A DNA stretch of 64,000 nt from UBA1219 sp045601425 (GTDB lineage: Bacteria; Bacteroidota; Bacteroidia; Bacteroidales; P3): NCBI GenBank assembly GCA_045601425.1, contig JAZRZP010000005.1, positions 1 through 64,000 on the forward strand. Reading direction: 5' to 3'. The position numbers and the translations under genes were made by a program. Below the pieces are notes generated by a model. The model made no database searches. It saw only the letters and a list, made by a program, of their open reading frames with translations, and had not been told where the DNA came from. This document shows positions 1-7,548 of the stretch, piece by piece (the stretch's first letter is position 1; every line of letters starts with the position of its first letter).

Positions 1-54
1 AAAATCCGATTGGATGTTGAGAAAAACAAAAAAGCCGCATCTATCTTGTACTGA
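1..54 (+). CDS. 3' end of an unidentified gene (partial)
   Basis: An open frame enters the window at base 1 and ends with TGA at 52-54. It encodes 17 residues rich in Lys (KIRLDVEKNKKAASILY). The tail is too short to assign a family. It is a plausible gene end because the frame is open to the edge and the next start lies 80 bases on, after an inverted repeat. It could also be chance. Confidence 0.4.
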   Translation, partial: KIRLDVEKNKKAASILY

Positions 55-59
55 AAAAA

Positions 60-94
60 GTTGACTTGTCAAGAATACTTTGTAACAGGTCAAC
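60..94. other. Inverted repeat between partial gene and AlaX gene
   Basis: GTTGACTTGT at 60-69 pairs with ACAGGTCAAC at 85-94, with one G-T wobble. No T-run follows on the plus strand, so it is a poor intrinsic terminator for the upstream gene. It may be an operator or a weak terminator read on the minus strand. Confidence 0.3.
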
Positions 95-133
95 ATCCGG
101 ACACTAAACCATACTTATCTCCGTTATGATTAT

Positions 134-604
134 ATGGAACAAGAAATCACACTTAACGCTCACAACAAGCAAGAATATCCGCCCATGCACACGGCGGAGC
201 ATATTTTGAATGCCACAATGGTCAAGATGTTTGGCTGTCCGCGCTCGCGTAACGCCCACATTGAGAAGAAGAAAAGCAAGTGCGACTACCTCTTGGCCAC
301 AGCGCCCACCGAAGCACAGGTGCAAGCCATTGAGGACAAAGTAAACGAGGTGATCCAAACCCACTTGGATGTGACCATCGAGTTTGTCGATCGCGACCAC
401 ATCCCCGCCGAAGTGGACCTCAGCAAACTGCCCGAGAATGCCAGCGAGACCCTCCGACTGGTTCGCATCGGCGACTACGACGTCTGTGCCTGCGTGGGGG
501 CTCACGTCCAGAACACGTCCGAAATCGCCCCTTTCAAAATCATCAGCCACGACTTCAACGAAGGAACATGGCGGATGCGCTTCAAATTACTTGAAAACCA
601 ATAA
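134..604 (+). CDS. Free-standing alanyl-tRNA editing domain protein (AlaX-like)
   Basis: The 156-residue protein matches the second additional domain (SAD) shared by threonyl- and alanyl-tRNA synthetases. Members of this family hydrolyse mischarged Ser- or Gly-tRNA(Ala) in the cytoplasm. The zinc-binding motifs are visible: HTAEH near residue 20 and CVGAH near residue 122. No synthetase catalytic or anticodon domain is present, so this is a trans-editing factor of the short AlaX type. The ATG at 134 gives a natural start. The next gene begins 14 bases after the stop, suggesting co-transcription. Codon use looks more GC-rich than in the genes that follow. Family assignment is firm; tRNA specificity is inferred. 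Confidence 0.85.
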   Translation: MEQEITLNAHNKQEYPPMHTAEHILNATMVKMFGCPRSRNAHIEKKKSKCDYLLATAPTEAQVQAIEDKVNEVIQTHLDVTIEFVDRDHIPAEVDLSKLPENASETLRLVRIGDYDVCACVGAHVQNTSEIAPFKIISHDFNEGTWRMRFKLLENQ

Positions 605-618
605 ACACACATAATACC

Positions 619-1215
619 ATGATATCGACATTAAGCTTACAAGAGATTTTCGGTGCATTTCTGGTACTGTTCGCAATCATAGACATCACCGGATCCATAC
701 CCATTTTCCTGTCACTGAAACACAGCGGCAACAAGTTCAACCCCATGCATGCGGCATTGGTGTCGCTGCTCATATTCGTGGTATTTTTCTTTCTCGGCGA
801 TGCTGCCCTGCAGCTCTTCGGCGTGGACATCAAATCGTTTGCCGTGGCAGGGTCCATCGTTCTGTTCATCATGGCATTTGAAATGATTCTAGGTGTGGAA
901 ATATTCAAAAACGATTCCGACGGTGGGACTTCTTCCATAGTCCCGATAGCATTCCCTCTGATTGCCGGTCCGGGAGCTCTCACAACCATCATCTCGCTGC
1001 GTGCCGAATATGCCGACATCAACATCCTCATCGCACTGTTCATCAACATTGTGCTGGACTTCATCGTGCTGCGCTACATCGACCGGCTCGAACGTCTGCT
1101 CGGAGGCACACTAATTTCCATTTTGCGGAAATTTTTCGGGGTCATTCTGCTGGCTATCGGTGTAAAACTGATAACTACCAACCTCGGTGCACTGATTCAT
1201 TCACTAAATTTATAA
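619..1215 (+). CDS. MarC family integral membrane protein
   Basis: This 198-residue protein is almost wholly hydrophobic, with about six predicted membrane segments and the family features near residues 20-30 (AIIDITGSIP) and 112-122 (FPLIAGPGALT). MarC/UPF0056 proteins sit in the inner membrane. They were once linked to multiple antibiotic resistance, but the substrate is not established. Length fits the family. It lies 14 bases after the AlaX-like gene and 59 bases before the nucleotidyltransferase gene, all on the same strand, so it may be the second gene of a longer transcription unit. Family assignment is secure and function unknown. Confidence 0.85.
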   Translation: MISTLSLQEIFGAFLVLFAIIDITGSIPIFLSLKHSGNKFNPMHAALVSLLIFVVFFFLGDAALQLFGVDIKSFAVAGSIVLFIMAFEMILGVEIFKNDSDGGTSSIVPIAFPLIAGPGALTTIISLRAEYADINILIALFINIVLDFIVLRYIDRLERLLGGTLISILRKFFGVILLAIGVKLITTNLGALIHSLNL

Positions 1216-1274
1216 CATCAGCAATAAAAAAAGACATCGGCCGTTTTAATGGTACTTTAGGGTAAGATTCAGGC

Positions 1275-2303
1275 ATGACAAGGACTCAAGAACATACAAT
1301 ATCGCTGACAAGGGCAGCCCTCACTGGGCAAACTCCACGAATCGGATGCCTGTGTGAACAGGAATGGCTTGACATTCACGCATTTGCCAGAAAACACGGG
1401 GTCTCTGCGTTGTGCTACCATGCGGTATTGCAACTGCCAAAGGACCAGCAGCCTCCCAAAAAGCTATTTCTGCAGTGGGGACTTTCGTACGAAACGACAA
1501 TACAACGCTCAAAACAGCAGAAAAACGCAGCACTGAAACTCTGGGAAAACGCACATAACATGCATGTTGACATCTCGATACTCAAAGGCTTGTCAATTGC
1601 CAGATACTATCCGAATCCGGAACTCCGCGAATGCGGAGACATAGACATATACTGCTTCGGAAAACACCACGACCTCAACCGCTGGATTGAAAAACAAGGC
1701 ATTCCCGTTGATTACGGAAACAAACGCCACTCTATTTTTACCATATACCACACCACTGTCGAAAACCACGGTTATTTCCTGTATGCAGGCAAGGCCCCGG
1801 AAGAAGTTTCGCTGGAAAAATTCCTTGTCGGAGAAGCTCTGAAAGACCTGCACGAGAATCCCGATTCCCTACTTTTGGGAACACCTCTCGGAACAGCCGT
1901 TTTTTTTCTGAAACACGCCGAGAAACACTTTGTCTTCGACCGTACCAACATTCAGCTGCGGTCGCTTTGCGACTGGGCAATGATGTTGAAATCCGGCACC
2001 TTTGACTACCGTGAACTGAAAAAAAACATCACGGGGAACTCCATCGAACGCTTTGCTGACATGATGACTTTTCTGTGCGTGGAGCTCTTCGGGCTGCCGG
2101 AAGACCTCTGCAAAGGCCTCCAGCCTTTCCCCAAAAAAGTTATTGACAATGCCAAACAGATGATTTTCAGCTACCAGCACCAGACAGAAAAACGGGGAAC
2201 ATTTTCCGGCCGTTTGCAGCGTTTCTTCAAATATCTCAAATACCAAAAAACTTACATGTCCATTTTCGGGAAAAACATAATCAAATGGTACTATTTTTCG
2301 TAA
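1275..2303 (+). CDS. NTP_transf_5-type nucleotidyltransferase family protein
   Basis: The 342-residue protein has the hallmarks of the PF14907 nucleotidyltransferase family: a KG pair at residues 104-105 (ILKGLSIARYY) followed by RECGDIDIY around 118-126, with D122 and D124 as the likely metal-binding pair. Relatives occur in RiPP clusters, for example beside the HprK-like kinase of the lasso peptide paeninodin, where the exact reaction is poorly defined. The C-terminal part is basic and helical with no transmembrane segment, so a cytoplasmic location is expected. It opens a tight five-gene run with gaps of 9-19 bases that includes a PqqD-like protein, a kinase and a radical SAM enzyme. What it transfers and to what is unknown. 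Confidence 0.75.
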   Translation: MTRTQEHTISLTRAALTGQTPRIGCLCEQEWLDIHAFARKHGVSALCYHAVLQLPKDQQPPKKLFLQWGLSYETTIQRSKQQKNAALKLWENAHNMHVDISILKGLSIARYYPNPELRECGDIDIYCFGKHHDLNRWIEKQGIPVDYGNKRHSIFTIYHTTVENHGYFLYAGKAPEEVSLEKFLVGEALKDLHENPDSLLLGTPLGTAVFFLKHAEKHFVFDRTNIQLRSLCDWAMMLKSGTFDYRELKKNITGNSIERFADMMTFLCVELFGLPEDLCKGLQPFPKKVIDNAKQMIFSYQHQTEKRGTFSGRLQRFFKYLKYQKTYMSIFGKNIIKWYYFS

Positions 2304-2322
2304 AACACTAAAAAACAATACA

Positions 2323-2589
2323 ATGAAAATAAACAAAAACCATAAACTGCACGATTTGGCTGGCGAAAAAATAATTTTCCTGCAAGGATCCGCCGGAAAA
2401 GAGATGTCAAAAGTCATGTCGCTCAACGAAACTGCCGTGTTTCTTTGGAAAGAACTTTACGACAAGGAATTCTCTCTGCAAGACATCGTAAGCCTGCTTG
2501 TAGAAAACTATGACGTAAATTCGGAAAAAGCCGGAGAAGATGCTTCCGAATGGATTGAAAAACTGAAGAAATTCGGAATCTTAGAATAA
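2323..2589 (+). CDS. PqqD-like peptide-binding protein (RiPP recognition element)
   Basis: The 88-residue protein has the PqqD fold signature: an N-terminal beta hairpin, then MSLNETAVFLWKEL at about 31-44, then a helical tail ending in KKFGILE. In RiPP pathways PqqD-like domains bind the leader part of a precursor and present it to modifying enzymes, usually a radical SAM protein. It is free-standing here, lying 19 bases after the nucleotidyltransferase gene and 10 bases before the kinase gene. Family assignment is strong. The bound peptide is unknown because no precursor gene is visible in the gaps of this locus. Confidence 0.85.
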   Translation: MKINKNHKLHDLAGEKIIFLQGSAGKEMSKVMSLNETAVFLWKELYDKEFSLQDIVSLLVENYDVNSEKAGEDASEWIEKLKKFGILE

Positions 2590-2599
2590 AGTTCCTGCA

Positions 2600-3463
2600 A
2601 TGGAAAAACTTTCGTACAAGATTGCCAATCACATACTTACCCTGTCGGGCAACGGTGTAACCGCCGCCATGGCACAGATTTACGGATTCGATGCTTTCCT
2701 TACCGACACACCGGAAAAAGAATGGGAAATCCGCTTTGAAAAAAAACGCAGCGCTCCGGGGTTCAGAACATTTTCAAAATTCAATTTCGGAGACATAAAC
2801 TGCAGTTTCGGGAAAACGAACGGATCAAAGTACGTGTTCTCAATGCAAAGCCGTGAATCCGAATGTCCTGAACTGCAAATGGAATACACCGCCGGGGAAA
2901 ACACCATGCATGCCTATGGTTTCGGAGATTCTTCAATGTTGAGGTTTGCACTCTGGTCGGCCTTCAATCTCTTTGCCATACCTTGCAGCATATTTGCAAT
3001 ACACTCATCTGTAATCGTTTACAACAACAAGGCAAATCTGTTTCTCGGAGAATCGGGTACAGGGAAAAGCACACACACACGATTGTGGCTAAAAAACTTT
3101 CCTCAAGCCCAACTCCTGAACGACGACAGCCCCATTGTAGCCGTTGAAAACGGACAATTTATGGCTTACGGCTCACCGTGGAGCGGAAAAACGCACTGCT
3201 ACCACAATGCCGGATTCCCGATAAACGCCTTTGTCCGTTTGAAACAGGCACCACAAAACACAATCACCCGACTGAACCGCATACAGTCCTTTATTGCACT
3301 GCAACCCTCCTGCCCTCCGGCAATGAGCAAAGACAGTTTCTACTCCGAAAAAATCATCGGGATATTGGACTTGGCCATACGGCAAATCCCCGTTTACGGA
3401 CTTTCCTGCCTGCCCGACGACGACGCTGCGATTTTGGCAAACAGCACATTGTACAACATATAG
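2600..3463 (+). CDS. HprK-like ATP-dependent kinase associated with PqqD
   Basis: The 287-residue protein has a C-terminal HPr-kinase-like ATPase region: P-loop GESGTGKST at 150-158, an LNDDSP acidic motif at 173-178 and GSPWSGK at 191-197. The first ~120 residues are a beta-rich domain unlike classical HprK. Such kinases are often mislabelled phosphoenolpyruvate carboxykinase because both share this P-loop fold. In lasso peptide clusters such as that of paeninodin, relatives phosphorylate a serine of the precursor. Here it is flanked by PqqD-like and thioredoxin-like genes with 9-10 base gaps, so a peptide or protein substrate delivered by the PqqD protein is the likely target. That role is inferred from context. 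Confidence 0.8.
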   Translation: MEKLSYKIANHILTLSGNGVTAAMAQIYGFDAFLTDTPEKEWEIRFEKKRSAPGFRTFSKFNFGDINCSFGKTNGSKYVFSMQSRESECPELQMEYTAGENTMHAYGFGDSSMLRFALWSAFNLFAIPCSIFAIHSSVIVYNNKANLFLGESGTGKSTHTRLWLKNFPQAQLLNDDSPIVAVENGQFMAYGSPWSGKTHCYHNAGFPINAFVRLKQAPQNTITRLNRIQSFIALQPSCPPAMSKDSFYSEKIIGILDLAIRQIPVYGLSCLPDDDAAILANSTLYNI

Positions 3464-3472
3464 CATTTTACC

Positions 3473-3958
3473 ATGAAAAAAAACATTGCAATAACAATTG
3501 TCCTGACCGTTTTTCTGAGCCTGAATGCCGGTCTTTCGGCACAACAGAAAATCTACAACGAACAGGCAAACGGAATGGAACAGATAAAGCAGGCCATTGA
3601 AAAGGCCAGAAACGAAAACAAATACGTATTCTGTCAGGTGGGCGGCAACTGGTGTCCGTGGTGCCTCCGTTTCGCAGATTTCGTACAGAAAGATTCAGCC
3701 ATAAGCCGTGTGATAGACAAAAACTTCGTTTACATACATGTAAACTACTCCAAAGACAACAAAAACCCCGAAGCGATGAAATTTTTGGGCAATCCTGCCC
3801 GTTTCGGATTCCCTGTCTTTGTTATCATAAACGGCGAAGGAGTCCCCATACACATTCAGAATTCTGTCTATCTTGAAGAAGGCAAAGGATACAACGCCAA
3901 AAAAGTACTCGAATTCTTCAACATCTGGACTCCCGAAACTGTAAACACGCTGAAATAA
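3473..3958 (+). CDS. Exported thioredoxin-fold protein with a CPWC motif
   Basis: The 161-residue protein starts with a classic signal peptide (hydrophobic residues 4-20, likely cleavage after LSA). A thioredoxin-like domain follows, with active-site WCPWC at 60-64 and a cis-proline region near FGFPVF. No lipobox is seen, so it is probably soluble in the periplasm. Such proteins reduce or isomerise disulfides, or relay electrons. Its position inside a radical SAM/PqqD/kinase locus, 9 bases after the kinase and 11 before the radical SAM gene, is notable because its partners are cytoplasmic. It might mature an exported product of the locus or itself be the modified protein. Both ideas are inference. 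Confidence 0.75.
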   Translation: MKKNIAITIVLTVFLSLNAGLSAQQKIYNEQANGMEQIKQAIEKARNENKYVFCQVGGNWCPWCLRFADFVQKDSAISRVIDKNFVYIHVNYSKDNKNPEAMKFLGNPARFGFPVFVIINGEGVPIHIQNSVYLEEGKGYNAKKVLEFFNIWTPETVNTLK

Positions 3959-3969
3959 AACCTTTCCCG

Positions 3970-4989
3970 ATGCAATTGCCGAACTCCGCAGTCCTCGAAC
4001 TGACGTACCGCTGCAACCACAGGTGCCTTTTCTGCTCCTGCCCGTGGGATGCGAAAGACTCAACCTATCCGCGTGGCAGAGAACTTTCTTTTGAACAGTG
4101 GAAAAAAGCCATAGACCGGCTCTATTCGCTCGGGGTGAAGAGTTTTTCTCTTTCTGGCGGCGAGGCTCTCCTGAAAGACTGTATGCCGCAGATTGTTGAA
4201 TATATCCACTCCGAAAACATTCGGCGAAACATAACATACCCAATCGTACTTATTTCCAACGGACTGGCAATGACGGAGGATTTTCTTGACCTTTTCCAGA
4301 AAAACAACGTTCATCTGAGCATGAGCCTGCCCGGATACAAAACCTTTGCCAAACTCACAGGTACCGACAATGCCGACGGTGTGCTACACTGGTTCCGCCG
4401 TGCCAAAGAACGCGGCATGAAAACGACATGCAACGTGACGGTTACGGCATTAAACTACCATGAACTGTTCGAAACACTGTCGCTCGGGCTCATAAACGGT
4501 GCCGACGACATTCTGGTAAACAGATTCCTTCTTGGCGGCAGAGGACTCGAACACCGCGAACTTGTCATCAGCAACGTACAGCTTAACGGTATGCTCGACA
4601 CTGCCGAAGAGGTTCTGCGTTACAGCGGCCGCCACGGCAACGTAGGCACGGAAATACCGCTGTGTGCCATAAATGAGCCAGGAAAATACAAGCATCTGTC
4701 AATAGGCTCGCATTGTGCCGCCGCAAAAAGCTTCTTTGTAATAGGGCCTTCTGGAGAAATCCGCTGCTGCAACCACTCTCCTCACGTTGTAGGGAATATC
4801 CTCGACGAAGAAATCATCAGCGACATCGCATACTGGAACATCTTTGCACAAGGCAACTACAAACCTGCACGGTGCTACGACTGCCAAAAAGTCAACCGTT
4901 GCGACTGCGGTTGCCGCGAATGCGCCAACATAGTATATGGATCTCCACGTGCCGAAGACCCCTGTATGGAAGATATTTCAGCTATTTGA
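3970..4989 (+). CDS. Radical SAM/SPASM domain protein
   Basis: The 339-residue enzyme has the radical SAM motif CNHRCLFC (Cys 15, 19, 22, with an extra Cys 24), a LSGGEAL segment near 62-68 for SAM binding, and a C-terminal SPASM region. Auxiliary cluster cysteines are Cys266-267 followed by HVVGNI, and the Cys-rich stretch 302-318 with Cys332. SPASM enzymes commonly modify ribosomal peptides or proteins by radical chemistry. It is the last gene of the locus with NTP_transf_5, PqqD, HprK-like and thioredoxin-like genes. Its 3' end overlaps the convergent panC gene by 8 bases, so there is no room for a terminator. The substrate cannot be read from the sequence. Confidence 0.85.
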   Translation: MQLPNSAVLELTYRCNHRCLFCSCPWDAKDSTYPRGRELSFEQWKKAIDRLYSLGVKSFSLSGGEALLKDCMPQIVEYIHSENIRRNITYPIVLISNGLAMTEDFLDLFQKNNVHLSMSLPGYKTFAKLTGTDNADGVLHWFRRAKERGMKTTCNVTVTALNYHELFETLSLGLINGADDILVNRFLLGGRGLEHRELVISNVQLNGMLDTAEEVLRYSGRHGNVGTEIPLCAINEPGKYKHLSIGSHCAAAKSFFVIGPSGEIRCCNHSPHVVGNILDEEIISDIAYWNIFAQGNYKPARCYDCQKVNRCDCGCRECANIVYGSPRAEDPCMEDISAI

Positions 4990-5824
4990 AACGTATGATG
5001 TCGATAAGACGCACATCGCCCATCCACACCGCAATACAGCCCACAATACCGTCAGCGTCATTCCAGTCTCCGACAGGCTGAAGGGTAGTATCGTCAACTA
5101 TTTCGAAATATTCTGGCTCAAAAGCCGGATCCTTTTCAAAAACGTCAAGCACGCTCTTCTTCGTATCTTCTACCGTAAGTTTAAGCCTGTTTTCGGCAGC
5201 CTGTGCGAGTGTCGCATGTATCTTCGGCGCCTTCCTGCGGTTCTCTTCCGAAAGACGTGCATTTCTCGAGCTCAATGCCAGACCGTCATCGGCACGGACA
5301 ATGGGACACGGGACTATCTCTATGTCGTAATTTATCTGTTTCACCAAATTGCGGATTATGGCCAGTTGCTGGAAATCCTTTTCGCCGAAGAAAGCCTTTT
5401 GAGGCTGCACTATGTCGAACAGACGGCGAACGACAACGGCAACACCGGAGAAATGGCCGGGACGGCGTGGACCTTCCATCACCGTTTCAAGTTCTCCGAA
5501 AGTATATCTGTCGTTTACAGGTTGGGGATACATTTCTTCCACACTTGGCGTGAAAGCGTAATCGCAGCCTGCCGATGCAAGCAAGTCGCAGTCTTTCTCC
5601 ACGCCTCGCGGATAAGTTTCAAGGTCGTGGGCATTGTTGAACTGTATTGGATTCACGAAAACACTGACAACTACAATGTCGCAATGCTTTTTTGCCGCAG
5701 CCACCAGCGAAAGGTGTCCGTCGTGCAGGGCACCCATTGTCGGTACCAGTCCTATGGTTTTATTTTGAGAACGTGCCGCAGCAAGTTCCGATTGAAGTTC
5801 TTTTACAGTTGTAAAAATTTTCAT
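4982..5824 (-). CDS. panC: Pantoate--beta-alanine ligase
   Basis: This 280-residue cytoplasmic enzyme joins pantoate and beta-alanine with ATP to make pantothenate, the precursor of coenzyme A. The adenylation motif PTMGALHDGHLSL (about residues 28-40) contains the HxGH signature, and FFGEKDFQQL around 145-155 is typical of PanC. Length matches the family. The start ATG at 5824 is the only sensible one. It lies 11 bases downstream of a PF04020-type membrane protein gene. No panB or panD is seen nearby. The 3' end overlaps the convergent radical SAM gene by 8 bases. Confidence 0.95.
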   Translation of the reverse strand: MKIFTTVKELQSELAAARSQNKTIGLVPTMGALHDGHLSLVAAAKKHCDIVVVSVFVNPIQFNNAHDLETYPRGVEKDCDLLASAGCDYAFTPSVEEMYPQPVNDRYTFGELETVMEGPRRPGHFSGVAVVVRRLFDIVQPQKAFFGEKDFQQLAIIRNLVKQINYDIEIVPCPIVRADDGLALSSRNARLSEENRRKAPKIHATLAQAAENRLKLTVEDTKKSVLDVFEKDPAFEPEYFEIVDDTTLQPVGDWNDADGIVGCIAVWMGDVRLIDIIRFK

Positions 5825-5835
5825 CTCAATATGTT

Positions 5836-6342
5836 TTATTCAAGAAATTTCTGATTTTCGTCATCTTTATCTTCATCTCCGAACTGGTCGGTAACATCCT
5901 CGCATTCAACAAATTCATCATTCTTATTCTGATTTTGCGAGCGATATTCCCTTTTCTGACGTATTTTATCGGGAATTTCGAGGATGTATGTGAATATCGT
6001 TATCAGGAGGCCGAACAGAAAAGCAGCACCGAAACTTTCAACCTCAAATCCGGGGACAATCTTGCCCGTAAGCCATATTATCATTCCGTTTATGATAAGC
6101 AGGAACAGTCCAAGCGTAACCACCGTAAAAGGCAGCGTGAGCACAATGAGGACAGGTCGCAGAAAGTTGTTCAGCAGGGATATGACAAAAGCCGTAAGTA
6201 TGGCCACACCCAAACCGGAAACTTTAATACCGGGCAAAAGTTCGGAAGCGACTAGCACTGCCAGTGTCATTATTATCAGTTTCGCGAAGAAACCGAACTT
6301 GGTCATCTTCGACTGGTCACCTGTTGAAAAGATTATTCTCAT
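5836..6342 (-). CDS. PF04020 (phage holin family IV-like) membrane protein
   Basis: The 168-residue protein has about four hydrophobic segments between residues 18 and 125, with the family pattern SLLNNFLRPVLIVLTLP followed by a second helix pair. A highly charged acidic tail carries many Asp and Glu residues. Homologues are widespread housekeeping membrane proteins of unknown function. The holin name does not indicate a prophage here, and no phage genes are nearby. An internal ATG at 6306 (MTKFGFF) is an equally good start, since the first 12 residues are not membrane-like. It is probably co-transcribed with panC. Confidence 0.75.
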   Translation of the reverse strand: MRIIFSTGDQSKMTKFGFFAKLIIMTLAVLVASELLPGIKVSGLGVAILTAFVISLLNNFLRPVLIVLTLPFTVVTLGLFLLIINGMIIWLTGKIVPGFEVESFGAAFLFGLLITIFTYILEIPDKIRQKREYRSQNQNKNDEFVECEDVTDQFGDEDKDDENQKFLE

Positions 6343-6360
6343 AATATTGGATCTGATTTT

Positions 6361-7497
6361 TTATTCAAGGGCTTTCCTGACCGCCTTCTCTATCTCGTCA
6401 CCGAAGAGGTTGCGTGCAAGTATGGTACCGTCGGGAGCGACGAGCATAATCTGCGGCACACCGGATATTTTATAAATGGTGGTGGCATTTTCTGTGGTAT
6501 CAATAATCTGCGGATATGTAATGCCGAGTTCCTCCACCATGGCGGCATGGTCACCGATGTTGTCCCATACATCGACGCCGACTATCTGCAATCTGCCCTT
6601 GTATTTTTTTGCGAGCGGTATCAGACTTTTACAGATTTCGTTTCTGCACGGACCGCACCATGATGCCCAGAAATCGACGAGGGCAAGTTTGCCGTCTATG
6701 AAGTCGGAGAGTTTTGCAGGTTTACCCGTGGCGAAGTCAATAGCATCGAAATCTTTGTAGCGGTGTCCAACAGACGTTTTTTCAGCGTCTCTCAGATTTT
6801 TCAGCTGTGCTTTCACGAAAGCGTTGTTCTTCACGAAGCCGCCAGCCTTATTTACGAGAGTCTCCAACGAATCCACGGTAAACGACTCGTCATCCTTGCC
6901 AAACATGAACCATTGCGAGAGCGATGCAACGGCATAAACGCCGAGAGCATTGTCGCAGCCGCTTGAAAGCACATTTTTCAAGGAATCCACATACTCGGAA
7001 ACACGGCGGGTTCTAAGGTCGGCTATCTTTTGCGAAAGCACGTCGTAAGTGCTGTCCGGTTCTGCGGCATCGTCATAAATCCACTCGCCTGCATTCTCCA
7101 TGAGTTCCATCTTCGCCACTTCCAGCTGTTTCTGCAATTCGGTATTCTCGATGGCATTGACACGGTCGTTGAGCGGAGTACCGGAAACCGTCATGTCTGC
7201 AAAATTCACTGAAATACTGCCCTGTTCCACAATCAGATCCACATATCCGCCGTTCATCAGCACAATCTGTGCCATGTACGGTGTAGCCACTTCACCCTTG
7301 AAGACAAATTCGCTGCCTGTTATCTCAACAGAATCAACGACAACGCCGGTTTCCGAATTCACGAGGTACAACAGGTTGTCTTCTGCAAACATGTCGCCCA
7401 TATTTCCGGTTATGGTAAAACCATTCCTGTTACCGCACGAAACGGTGACTGCAACTGCGAAAACAGTCAGAAGAATTTTTGTCAGTTTCATTTTCAT
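6361..7497 (-). CDS. TlpA-like thioredoxin lipoprotein with DUF4369-type N-terminus
   Basis: This 378-residue protein has a lipoprotein signal ending at Cys21 (TVSCG). An N-terminal beta domain (about 25-120) of the DUF4369 type follows, then a helical linker, then a C-terminal thioredoxin/AhpC-like domain with WCGPC at 280-284 and the cis-Pro loop SGVPQI. Such Bacteroidetes proteins are tethered in the periplasm or on the inner face of the outer membrane and act as thiol-disulfide reductases. Substrates are undefined. It lies 51 bases downstream of the IMP dehydrogenase gene and 18 bases upstream of the PF04020 gene on the same strand. No promoter box of its own is clear, so read-through from guaB is possible. 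Confidence 0.85.
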   Translation of the reverse strand: MKMKLTKILLTVFAVAVTVSCGNRNGFTITGNMGDMFAEDNLLYLVNSETGVVVDSVEITGSEFVFKGEVATPYMAQIVLMNGGYVDLIVEQGSISVNFADMTVSGTPLNDRVNAIENTELQKQLEVAKMELMENAGEWIYDDAAEPDSTYDVLSQKIADLRTRRVSEYVDSLKNVLSSGCDNALGVYAVASLSQWFMFGKDDESFTVDSLETLVNKAGGFVKNNAFVKAQLKNLRDAEKTSVGHRYKDFDAIDFATGKPAKLSDFIDGKLALVDFWASWCGPCRNEICKSLIPLAKKYKGRLQIVGVDVWDNIGDHAAMVEELGITYPQIIDTTENATTIYKISGVPQIMLVAPDGTILARNLFGDEIEKAVRKALE

Positions 7498-7548
7498 CTT
7501 TGTTTAAAAGCAGAAATTCGTCTCGTTTTCTGCAGCGAACGTTTGTTG

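Noticed and set aside
1253..1260. TACTTTAG as promoter of the radical SAM locus
   Set aside because: It lies only 15 bases before the ATG at 1275, leaving almost no leader, and differs from the consensus at one base. Read-through from the MarC gene is as likely.
5836..6342. Holin-like protein as sign of a prophage
   Set aside because: PF04020 proteins are common chromosomal membrane proteins; no phage structural, integrase or lysis genes are near.
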